Shown here one piece after another: positions 34,501 to 44,926 of a stretch of 64,000 nucleotides of DNA. A program made the position numbers and the translations under genes. Within the stretch, counting starts at the first letter, position 1. Each line of letters opens with the position of its first letter. This DNA comes from Dipteris shenzhenensis (Eukaryota > Polypodiophyta > Polypodiopsida > Gleicheniales): assembly GCA_047967505.1 (NCBI GenBank), contig CM106540.1. The stretch is one strand, 5' to 3'. The notes below the pieces were generated by a model. The model had not been told where the DNA came from. It ran no database searches and saw nothing but the letters and a program-made list of their open reading frames with translations.

Positions 34501-34869
34501 CTCCTGATTTCCCTCGCTTCAGCGTATAAAGCTCCTCGCTGCTCTCAATCCTTTAGCATTTCTCCTCTCAATCCTTTAGCACTTCTCACCCGAACGATTT
34601 GCCGTAGCATTCTTATCTCTTGCTCCCATATGCTTCAATTTGCCATTATCATTCACACATGATCACAATGAATTTGCATGTGTTTGCTTACTTCTATGCT
34701 CTTCCTGTACTTATATGCTCTTCCCATACTTGTATGCTCATGGTCAAATCTTTTAGAGCAGTAGTAGTCAGTTTGCAAGCAAGCTTTCTGTGTGCCGTTA
34801 CACACTGAGTGCATAGCACCATAGCTTTGAGAGTATATAGAGTTAGTTCGCGAATGTAGAAATCCCTCG

Positions 34870-35195
34870 GATTCTCTATGTTCCATTGATGCCTCGGATT
34901 CCACCTCCTATCAGTTCACCTTCCATTGATGCCTCGGATTCCATCTTTTGGCGACTCCATCTCCTAGTCCTTGCAGTGGACACCTCACCAAATGCTTTTC
35001 ATGTTCCATTAGCGACTCCATCTCATGGTCCTCACAGTGGACACCTCACCAAATGCTTTTCGTCCATTGCGGTGTCAGGATTTCACATCCCTTTCCTTCC
35101 CCCGATTTCACATCCCTTGCTCCTCATCCTTACACCTTGCCTTCCCCTGATTTCACATCCCTTGCTCCTCATCCTTACACCACTTCATCACGATG
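34870..35195. repeat. Three local tandem duplications
   Basis: TTCCATTGATGCCTCGGATT occurs twice near 34880 and 34920. A block beginning GCGACTCCATCTC and ending CACCAAATGCTTTTC is duplicated (about 34958 and 35010). A 47-base CGATTTCACATCCCTTGCTC block is duplicated (about 35103 and 35150). No coding domain. Confidence 0.8.
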
Positions 35196-35771
35196 CACCC
35201 TTACAGGTCCATTGCATGAGCATATAGGAGATTATGCTGTGGGTATACGAAATGAGAGCACACGCTTGTCACTGCGGGTCATCAGGATCGTAGGAATACG
35301 TTGCTCGAACGACGAGAAAAGAGAGAGTGGACTTAGCAAGAGCGAGAGAACTGGAGCAACTATACAAATCGGCTAACATTTGAACCGCGAGCAACCATAC
35401 AAACCAGTTTGAAAATAGAAGCATCAACGGATTTTTCCCAGCACCTATTCAAAGCCTTTATTCGAGGTTTGCTTAACTTGTCGATTCTGTTCTGCCAGTA
35501 GAACCTCACCACAAAGTTCGTCGTCGCTTTTCGTGTTCCATCCCCACAAAGTTCATCGTAAAACACAAAAGAATTTTACACCACAAAGTTCCATCTCCAG
35601 CTCATCCTCTTGTCATCGAAACATAGATCCCGCTTCCATACATGAGCGCGTAGAACTTTGCCCCCAAGAAGAAGACCGCAGTAATGAACCCGAAATCACC
35701 GAGCCCAGGTGGGACGTTCTGTACCCATGCGTTCCTCCAGGCCCTGTGCCTCGAATCGTATACCTCGAAAC

Positions 35772-35791
35772 TAGTTTCGCTGGTGAAACTA
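35772..35791. repeat. 20-bp palindrome copy
   Basis: TAGTTTCGCTGGTGAAACTA, one change from consensus. Confidence 0.9.
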
Positions 35792-35833
35792 TAGATCGGA
35801 GCCTTCTTTTCTCTGCCTCCGCTCACTCCTATA

Positions 35834-36010
35834 GTGCTGCATGCTAGTACAGCTGGAGGCTATCGAAGCTCAAATGAGGATGGCAAATCACAACAAGAAA
35901 AAGGTCACAATCCTGTTGGTGGAATGCAACATGAAACGAATTTGTGCTGCATGCTAGTACAGCTGGAGGCTATCGAAGCTCAAACGAGGATGGCAAATCA
36001 CAACTGGGAA
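35834..36010. repeat. 110-bp tandem duplication
   Basis: GTGCTGCATGCTAGTACAGC begins at 35834 and again at 35944. Homology runs at least 68 bases in each unit with few changes. Confidence 0.85.
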
Positions 36011-36374
36011 AAGGTCCCAATAGTTTTTTTGCAAGGTGTTAGTGAAGAAGGCCCTTGTTGATGACCGTAGAGATATTGTGGCCAGTGTACAATGGCGACA
36101 ACCATCAATCAGTAGTATGTAGCAATAATGAGGATCGTAAGGAGGGCATCAACGATGACTATCCTTGAGGAGACATTGATTGAATGGGAGCAATTAATCT
36201 TGATGACCGGCATCCCGTCGCAAGATTTCAAAGAGCCAAAGTGATATTGCCGATGCCATTTGCAAGACCAATTTGGGGTGCAACCGTGACGGGCTTTCTT
36301 TCGTCTGTTGCGGAGATGCGATGGTTTGAAGACAGATCGTAAACACAAAAATGACTCTCACTCCTATAGTGATA

Positions 36375-36396
36375 TGGTTTCACCAGCGACGAAACT
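36375..36396. repeat. Palindrome copy in opposite orientation
   Basis: TGGTTTCACCAGCGACGAAACTA: the centre is CA instead of TG, so the unit is inverted relative to those upstream. It carries a small insertion in the right arm. Confidence 0.75.
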
Positions 36397-36595
36397 ATAT
36401 CCTGAGGCTTTTGCCCTATGCCTCCTATCTAACCTTTTGTGCCCCCTTTACTGTTTTGTTTCTCTGGCTCCTCCCCCCCTTGCCCAGTTCCTTTTAGACC
36501 TACCGAGAGCCAGAGCGCAGTTATTATGTAGTGCAAACTTCTTCAAAATCTTGTGGATCACACATGTAATAGCTATCGGTTCATACCTCTGGATA

Positions 36596-36615
36596 TGGTT
36601 TCGCCAGCGAAACTA
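36596..36615. repeat. Palindrome copy in opposite orientation
   Basis: TGGTTTCGCCAGCGAAACTA, one change from the reverse-complement consensus. A further decayed copy (TTTCCATTGGCAAAACTA) is at about 36756. Confidence 0.85.
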
Positions 36616-36886
36616 TGATCTTGCCTTCTTCACACAGTGCTAGTTATAATTGAAGGAAACCTCACCCATAACACGAAATGTTTATTCTTAACTTGCATTT
36701 TGTTATCAGAATAATGTATTGAGGAAGTCCATTTTTTTCAATCATTTAAAAGATGTTTCCATTGGCAAAACTATGAATGGCATTTTTATTTAATAATTTG
36801 AAAGATGGTTTCACTCTATCATTTTTCATTTAATCATTTCAAAGATGGTTTCACTATGTCATTTATTTGTTTTTCTTCTTGTGCAG

Positions 36887-39800
36887 GTGAGCTTATTGAA
36901 AGTTGTGCAACAAATGCCTCCAGTAAGTTTGGTTTCTTTTTCTTTTTCTAGTTGCATTTCACCTTTACATTTTTGCAAATCTTGTAATTGAGTTCTTCAA
37001 ACATGTATTGAAAGAAACGTGATGTGTCTAGTCCTATCACAGGAAAGGTGGCAAAAGGAAGAAGCAAGAGTCAGAGGTCAAGAATGAACTGAAGGAGCTT
37101 GAGCAAATTGACATTGAAAATGATATTGAGGATCCTGGGGACAACAAGGATAAAACTATAGATGATCCATCCAACAAAGTAGGAGTTAAATATGATGTGG
37201 AGGATATCATTCCAGAGTGTGTTGAGAGACCTTCAGGTGCAGATATTTTAGAGCTTCTTATAGTAACTAAAGAAATTCCACCTCCTCAAATTCCCTTGTG
37301 TCGTTGTCTCATAAACCTAGTTATGCATCAAATTAGAAATTATTTGACCATTTTGAAAAGAGCATTTGAAACAGAGGGATACATTCCGACAAAAGGGTCT
37401 TTTATTCTATCTATCAAAATGCCTGATGGGTCTTCCAAGGATGTTGATGATGTCACAAGAGAACATTGGGACAAGAATTGGAGCTTAGTTAATGATGAGT
37501 TTGAATCAGAGATAATTGGCACACCATGGAGCTTTCTATCAAACAAAATGTTCTTCGTGTGGGAAGGAAATCATCGTACGACATCTTGGATGGAAAGCAT
37601 GGAAGAGCTTTACACAAATATCAAGTCTAGACACATTAGAGTGCAAGCTCAAATTATTGAACCGAAAGCAAAGGATGAGCTTAAGCTTGTTGTTGCTCTA
37701 CAAAGATTTAACTTGTAAGCCTTGTTGTTTATGTTCACTATATTGAGCAAGAGGGTTGGATTATTTGTATAATCCTTGAGATGGTAAGTGCTTGTAAATG
37801 AAACCAATTTTGATCCATTTAAGTCAATGGTTGCAGGCTTAATGAAGATGCAATTGTTGTTACTAATCTCAAGGATTATTTGTACCACACAAGCACACTC
37901 GTATCCTGTGATGCTCAATATTTTACTCAGGATTTTAGTGAGGAGGAGAAAAAAGCTATCGAGTTGGCAAGACAGAAAGAGGTTGGAAGTGGATGAAGGG
38001 TGTGGTATCCCCTCACCCAAACTATTCTTGGGAGGATGGTATTTGCTATCAGTGTTAGTTCTTTAGTTTATATATTCTTTTTTTTTGTGACTTTGCTTTG
38101 TGTTCCAATAACATTATGATGAGATTATCTATTTATGTTGAAAGGGGAAATGGAAATCAGATTTTGAGGCTCAATGCAAGAAATTGCATTCTTCCATGCC
38201 AAAGGATGAGAGAGAGTCCAAGATTCATGAGATTAAAAAGACTGTGGGAGCAACATATCGAAGAAAAATTACACGGGTAAGTTTTCAATTTACCAAATTT
38301 TGTATTTATAGATCACAAATTTGAATTTGTAGTCCACAAAATTCTACGTTTTATATCTCAAATATTTGATTTTATAGTTTTCAAATTCTAATTTTACAAC
38401 TCATAAACCATAATATATGATTTGAAAATTATAAATCTATACAACTTGTAAATTTTTAGTTTGTACTTTGAAAACCTTAATATATGGTTTGTTGTGTGTA
38501 TCAAAGTCTCTTCTAAAACTTTACTATTTGGCAGATGCTTTCAATAGTCAATCCTTCCCATGGCAAGGAGTGGTTTAATATCCTTTGGAATTTACCATTT
38601 GAGGATACATCAATGAAGATCACTTTGGAGAAGCTTTACCAAGTATCAATTGCAACATGTTCCAAGGCAAAGCAACTATCTATTCTTTCTCTTCTTGATG
38701 CAGATGACAATCTAAAGGAGAGTTATGGGATGCCTATGACTGACCATGTTTTCATACCTTGGCTTGCAAAAGAAGTATGGATGGACCATGTGTTGATAGA
38801 TGCTGGGCGATTGCTTGACCAAGTGATGAAATCATCAAGCATTGAGGGTGCAGCTACACTTCCAGACAGTCCTTCTATTCTAGAGTACTTTGATGGCATT
38901 ATAGTGAGACACAGGCCTTTTTTGTTTGAGCCTTTTGCTTCATTGATGACAGTTGCTATTGTTCCATCCAAGCAAGTTGATCTTACAAATGCCAGCAGAT
39001 GATTAGTTTACAGGTGCATTTTTTCTTTCGTTTTCAATGGAAAGATATCTTTGTAATACCTTGCATTCTCTTATATTATCCTAAAAATCATTTAGGTATC
39101 TCTATTATCTGGCTGCAAAAATCTGGCTGCAAATAAGAGTCTTAAGGTGGTACCATCCATTTGCAAGGCTTGGACTATGCTTGCACCTGCTACTTATTGC
39201 ATGTACACCTCTCATATTTTTAGAGAGAATAAGCATAAGGATGGTCATATATTGCTTACGGAGTGGGAAAGGAAGCACTGCCCTTGGTGGATCGAGATGA
39301 AGGCTGGAACATGTATCAAGGAAGAGAAGGAAACTTATGATCGCCATTTAAAAGGTGAGTGCAAGTCAAACTCGTCAGGCAACATGGATGAGGCACAAAA
39401 GGAGAGGCTTGAAGAGGAGCAAAAAGCAGCAGTAGAAAAGCAAAAGGCAAGTCATGTGACTCCAAATAACAAACGAGGTGGAAGACCTAAACCAACGGGC
39501 ACTTCTAACACAAGTCTATTTTCTTATAACTCTTTCTTTCATGTTTCAAAGTGATTAGAAGCTTCCTACAAATTTAATTTAGGGTCCTTTGTTATTGTAG
39601 ACAATGATCCACGAAAGGAGGAGTCTCTTCTTAGCAAGAAAGTGTGTAATACGGATATGGTTTATGTTCCTTTGTCCACTTTCTCATCATTTGCAACTCG
39701 TACCTCACAAGAAAACTACAAAGTTTGGGAGTATGATTATGTATCACTTGGAAAAGAAGTTAAGCAATACAAGATAATGTCTGTTTATGTGAATTGCATT

Positions 39801-40650
39801 CAGCTATTGGTATCTTATAGTTAGTACATGTAGATGGATCGTGGAGATGGGAGATTGCATTGATGTTGCGGATAATGTTGGCTTTGGTGTCAAGGTATAT
39901 CATTTGGCTATTTACATGATTGTCATGTTCTTTTTTGTTCGTATTTTAGTATTCTCCATTAACTTTTTCAATCTATGTTTCATGTAGATTACCGCCTTTC
40001 AAATCCTATTGTTCTCTAGGATTGGCAAGAAGGCACATCACTATCTTGATAGGGCAAATAAAGTTTCCCAATCTTTTAAGGTGTGCATGGACAATTATTT
40101 CATCACTCATTACTTGCCTTCAAGTGTACGGTGCATAAAAGAGGGAAAGGGTGGACAGTGGCGCGGTGGGTTGGAGAAGAGTAGCTCCATGATGTTGATG
40201 TTCATGGAGTTGTTGTGTCCGATTGGAGGCTCTGTGCTTGAGCTTGGTGCAGGTACAGCACCTGGGATGAAAGCAGCAATTCACTCAAGACGTCCATGCA
40301 TGGCAGTGGACAATGACAAAGAGATTTGCACAGGATACTTAGAAGGCATGCTTAGAGACAACTTCACAGAGGCAAGGCCTTCAAGTGTGAATCAAGCAGT
40401 CCTCATGATAGATGATGAGGAGACAGACTATGACTTTGATGCACCTCTTGATTAGTGAGTAATTTATTTGATCTATGTGTATAATTTAAGCATGGTTAGA
40501 TACTGACTAATTGAGGTTAGTGTTCTGCCTTGCTATGCAGAAGATGTGGCTACCCAAATGGCAGGAGATAGCACATTCGATTATGAGTTGGTGGAGAGGC
40601 ATCATGGACATCTAGACTACATAGATGACTTGGCTGATGAGGTCTAGAGA
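36887..40650 (+). pseudogene. ParB-like / N4-N6 DNA methyltransferase-like gene
   Basis: Multi-exon gene with GT-AG introns. Supported exons: 37043-37714, 37837-37981, 38145-38276, 38535-about 39000, 39096-about 39513, 39601-about 39790 and 39988-40455; the joins between the first four keep frame exactly. The first exon has a lysine/glutamate-rich start and then a ParB-like fold: a helix before GYIPTKGSFIL, and FVWEGNHRTTSWMESM (EGNHR at 37563-37577) followed by a VALQRFN-LNEDA stretch that recalls the ENLQREDLNP end of ParB. The last exon has WRGGLEKS then VLELGAGTAPGMKAAIHSR (from 40234) and a DxDKE acidic site, the late-lying SAM motif I of beta-class DNA N4/N6 methyltransferases. An upstream exon holds VADNVGFGVK where a DPPY box would sit, so catalysis is doubtful. 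A stop and frameshift near 39000 suggest a pseudogene or a splice I misread. A last acidic exon (about 40543-40647) is possible. The family call is inference. Confidence 0.45.
38277..38534 (+). other. Intron of the methyltransferase-like gene
   Basis: Begins GTAAGT after ACACGG and ends GGCAG before ATGCTTTC, phase 0. Very AT-rich, with short TTTGAATT/AAATTC words that recur at 40860-41010 downstream of the gene. Confidence 0.6.
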
Positions 40651-41480
40651 GCATGTCCTGGCTTTTTATGGATTGATGCAAAACTTAATTTCTCATGTTT
40701 TCATTATCATCTCATGTAAACCTGGTTTCTTATGGATGGATAGCCATTACCTTCTTATGCAAACCTTAACTTCTTATGGATTGATAGATTATGGCTTCTG
40801 AATCATGTAATTTTAATGTTCTTTGACCTAATAATATGAACATGTCATAGTTGTTTTGGAAATGTATGGCAAGTTGTAATTTTTAGGTTTGAATTTATAG
40901 TTTGAAAATTCTAAATTCGCATACCTTAATGTAGAGATAAATTTGTAGTTTGTGAACTCTAAATTTAGAGTTTGCAGTTTACAAATTTTGAATTCATAGT
41001 TTACATCTTTGATTGTTAAGATATATATCCGTCCCTCTATTGAGTTTCAAAAGACTAAAAACAAATAATTGTTGGCAATCTCACAAGCTTGAGGGGAGGT
41101 ATTAATAAGCATATCTACTTAAAAGTAAACAATGCCACTAGTCCTAATTTTGTTGGCATGTTGAGGCTTATAGAAAATACAATGAATGTGCAAATATAAT
41201 ACACACAATTGCATCATGAGAGCATTCAAACCAAGGATATATGTCTTTGGCTCTTTGTACCTTGGTACATGCATGCAGCTAATATGAGTGCTGTCGATTG
41301 AGGTTTTTAAAAAAAGATATTCCATAAAAAAACATTCATTCAAGTATAACTCCATTGAGTGTTGCTCGGATAATCTGCTCAAGGGTTACCGCTCATAATA
41401 TGTACGCACCCGTTCTAACGCTGGTAGTATCTTGCATACCGATGATGCTGTGGGGTGCAGATTCCCAGTTTCCCACATGC
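40650..41480. other. AT-rich gene-free flank
   Basis: Contains short repeated words (TTTGTAGTTTGTGAACTCTAAATTTAGAG type) and, at 41410-41450, GTTCTAACGC...ACCGATG words that recall the foldback family. No coding domain. Confidence 0.4.
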
Positions 41481-41482
41481 CC

Positions 41483-42605
41483 TATTGACTCTTTCCTGCT
41501 GCTTTTGTAGGAAGAGCAGGGTATTCTCAATATGCAAGGTTCCGAGGCTTTTTGTCACCTAGATATAGTGGGGTTGTCGGTTGTAGTATATGTGTAGCTT
41601 AAGACCTCGAGTCGTGTTCCGGTGAGAGACGTAGGCTTAAGTGTGGTAAGGAAACAAAGTGCATGCATGTGTAAAAGGAACGTGTATCATCATGATTGAG
41701 GTAATGAAGGCTTTCGCCTTCATTGGGGGTTGCAGGGTTTAGGAGGAGTTTAAGGGTTAGAAGGAGGTTCTAGGGTTAGAAGGAGGTTCCAGGGTTTAGA
41801 AGGAGGTTCTAGGGTTGAGAGAGAGGTTCCAGAGTTTAGAAGAGGTTCCAGGGTTAGAAGGAGGTTTCAAGGTTCAGTCCAGGGTTAGAAGGAGGTTCCA
41901 AGGTTTAGAAGGAGTCCAGGGTTAGGAGGATCCAAGGTTCAGGGTAGAGTACATGGTGGAGAACTCATCTCCCTCGTAGATCATGGAGTTTAAGGGTTGA
42001 GGAACAAAGGGTTTAGGGGGAGCATAGGAGTGGGATAGGAAGAAGGTGTAAGAGCATAGGGGAAAGAAGAGAGAGGAGGGAGGAGGAGGAGGGAGGAAGA
42101 GGAGAGAGGAGCAGGAGGAGGAGGGAGGAGGAGAAGGAGGAGGAGGAGGAGGAGGGAGGAGGAGGAGGAAGGAGGAGGAGGGAGGAGGAGAGGGAGAGGA
42201 TGGGTTGCAAGGTTGGAGGTGAGGGGAGGAGGAGTTGCAAGATTAGGACATGCTTTTGGATGTGGAGTGCAAGGAAGCATGGACACTTGAGACAAATGCT
42301 TGGAATAACAAAGTAGACTCAACACAATACCCCAAAGAGTGTGGGCTTCATTCCATTATGGGGTATTTATACAAGTTGGAGAGCTTCTCTCTCTACATGT
42401 AAGAATTGTAACACATTCTCTCTCTACATGTAGAAGTTGTAACACATTCTCTTTCTACATGTAGAAGTCATATGTAGAAGTTGTAACACATTCTCTTTCT
42501 ACATGTAGAAGTTGTAACACATTCTCTTTCTACATGTAGAACTCGCATATAGAAGTTGTAACACATTCTCTTTCTACATAAGTCCATGTTGGCATAGAGT
42601 CAACA
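41483..42605 (-). repeat. Second LTR of gypsy family A (1123 bp)
   Basis: The plus strand starts TATTGACTCTTTCC (first base pair of TG changed to TA) and ends AGTCAACA. Order and sequence follow the LTR at 4064-5219. Inside are about 11 TTTAGAAGGAGG-type units (41735-41945) and a GGA-rich tract (42055-42200). There is no primer site on the low side, and the flanks TGCCC and TACTC do not match, so I cannot tell whether it is a solo LTR or one end of a dismantled element. Copia element 3 inserted two bases beyond its end (counting its target duplication). Confidence 0.75.
42390..42580. repeat. 31-bp minisatellite in the second LTR
   Basis: About five units of GTAGAAGTTGTAACACATTC-TCTTTCTACAT. 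The same site in the 4064-5219 copy carries the 13-bp minisatellite instead. Confidence 0.85.
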
Positions 42606-42611
42606 TACTCC

Positions 42612-42762
42612 TGTTGGGGTAAAGGGCAGTGTGCCCACCCACTTGTACAGTGCCCATGTATACTCATATATATATGATAGAGGAATAAGCTGGAGTAGCT
42701 TTTGCTCCACCACTTTTTGGTGTCTCCTTATCTCTTCCTGAGTGCTCCCTTCTTCCCCCTCA
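42612..42762 (+). repeat. 5' LTR of copia element 3 (151 bp)
   Basis: Starts TGTTGGGG, ends CCCCTCA. CATATATATATGATAG is a likely TATA region. Identical to 48182-48332. One of the shortest copia LTRs I would expect. Confidence 0.95.
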
Positions 42763-42764
42763 AC

Positions 42765-42776
42765 TGGTATCAGAGC
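42765..42776 (+). promoter_or_regulatory. Primer binding site of copia element 3
   Basis: TGGTATCAGAGC, two bases after the LTR, a perfect initiator-methionine tRNA site. Reverse transcription priming is therefore intact in cis. Confidence 0.95.
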
Positions 42777-44926
42777 CCACGGTGTTCAATCTACGAAGAG
42801 CTCTCTGAGCTTGGTAATGGAGCTGTCGGGAGGCTGATCGCCATCGAGCACGAGCATGGAAGGAGCTATTTGTTGGCGATGAGTGGTGGCTATGGCGATG
42901 GCGGAGCTCGTGGCGATGGTGTTGGAGTTGCCGTGAGTAGTCCGTTGTGGGAGGAGGCTTATGCTCAATGAGCTACTTGGCTCATGGGACTTCGCTTGGC
43001 TTGTGAGCCCATTCGTGGCGATTGTGAGTCATGGTTGCTTTCAACGTGCCAAAAATGAGATGGCGTTGGACGATGCAAGCTGCATGGAGAGAAGAGTTGA
43101 CGATGCCGAGGAGCCATTGTAGAGCTGTTTGCCCTATTGAGTCACCATCTTGAACGTCGCTGGGCCGAGAGGGCGCTTGGAGCATGTATTCCTGTGGAGG
43201 CTTCACATTGATGAAGCTGGAGCTGCCTCAGTCTTTGGAGATGTTCCAGTCTTGGCATAGTTCTTTGCCATTGTCTCTAGCTCATCTGGGAGCTGTTGAG
43301 GAGCCTCCGGATTGCATGATTGATGCAGTTGAATGCTGGGGGGATAGCCGGTGTTGCATTTGAGGTCTTGGAGCTGAGCATTGGCTGATTTTGGTCTCTT
43401 TGCGGAACATTTTGCAGAAGTACGCCTTGTGGACATTGTGTGGGATATGTGCTTGTGCACTATGCAGCTTCTTTTGGTTGCAGTTGAGCTTTGTTAGCTC
43501 GTGTTTTCCCGTGCATTTGGGTCCTTGTACGGACATACTCTGGTGCATCTTAGTCCTTGTGAACATTCCGTTACATTTAGTCAGTGGGTTGCATATCTTT
43601 TTTGCAGATACATCACTTTGGCAGTGGCAGTGACACATGCTTTGACAGTGGTACATGCCTGGTTGAGATGCATTGACAGTTTGTTGGATGCATGGTTATT
43701 TGCCTATGTTGAATACATACAGTGGTACGGTGATGTATTGAGATCCTGTCAGATTAGCATTGTTTGGAGCACATTTTGGGGCTGTTTTACCAGTGCTTTT
43801 GGGCTATTTTATTGCTGATCTGTGAGCATTCTCGGGGCTGATTTGGTTGGGCATTGTACTTGCCATTTTGCTGGTGTTGTAGTTGACATATGGGGTGATC
43901 TGCTAGATGTATTTTGACCATTTTTGGGGCTGTTTTTTGCCGGAGCAGATGAGTGCTGTAAAGGGCAGCAAACATTCAAGGAAGCTGCTGTTGCTGTTTT
44001 TATGACAAAACAGTCATTTTCAGGACTGAATATCTCTTTCCTGGTGTGGAATTGCACTTTGTGCCGAACTGGAAAGTTGTAGTTCACAAAACATACTACA
44101 ACTTTGCTTTTGGAAGCAAGTTGATCCGGTATAAGCTGCATGAGTTACAGCCTCTGCAAAACCACAAAAAGTTGCAGTCTGCTGTCTATTTGTAACCAAT
44201 GTGCAGGAAGCTGTTTTTCAGGTGAGAATATCTGAGAATCCAGAAGAATTTGGCTCTTGAGGTCAACTGACAAGTTGTAGATCTTTCTACCAGCTACAAC
44301 TTTGCTGTTTACAGCTTTGGCATCCGGTCTTTCAGTGAAAAGATATCGCTGTTCAAAAACAGGGACAGCGTGTTATTTTGCCCGAAGTGGCTGTGAGGTA
44401 TTGTTGTAGGGATTTCTCTTGCACAACAGTGAATTGGGAACTCACAGTAAATTACAGAAAGTGATTGGGATCTCACTTCAGTCCAAGGGCATTATTGGCG
44501 TTTTGGCAAGTCACTTTGGCACATTTGGCAAGTGGTGAATGCTTGATTTTGTTGCCAAAGGATTGCACACTTGAGGTGATGCATTGGTGATGCAGTAAAT
44601 ATGCCATTTCGATGCATTATGGATTTGCATTGGTGGATGCTGCACTGATGTTTATAGATAGTTGAGCTGGGCTCCTATTGCCATTTGGTTGAGCAGGCAT
44701 TGCTCATTTGGTTCAGTGCATTTCTTACTTCAATTGCCAGGCATTGGAAGGTTACTGGGCTGCATATATTCTTGTTTATGCCTCTTTATGGCTGAGTGCT
44801 TTTGAGCATTGGATCAGCCAGTTTATTTGGAGACTTGATTGGTCTGGACAACACTATATTTTTTGGTCATTTGGGTTGCCTATTGCACTATACTGCTCTT
44901 TGGTTGTGACCTATTGTGCCACAGAT
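42777..44926 (+). other. 2.15-kb untranslated leader of copia element 3
   Basis: Only short open frames and no recognisable domain, although the frame of the gag ORF extends upstream to 44708 without a stop. TTTG/GCATTTGG words are frequent. Element 2 has a similar 1.45-kb leader. It may hold packaging signals that trans-acting proteins recognise. Confidence 0.6.

Noticed and set aside
34886-35376. Serine/proline-rich frames as a small secreted protein
   Set aside because: They are generated by three local tandem duplications and have no signal peptide or conserved domain that I can see.
44708-44926. 73-codon upstream extension of the copia 3 polyprotein
   Set aside because: The gag start at 44927 aligns with the gag start of element 2; the extension is tryptophan/tyrosine-rich leader sequence without a counterpart.
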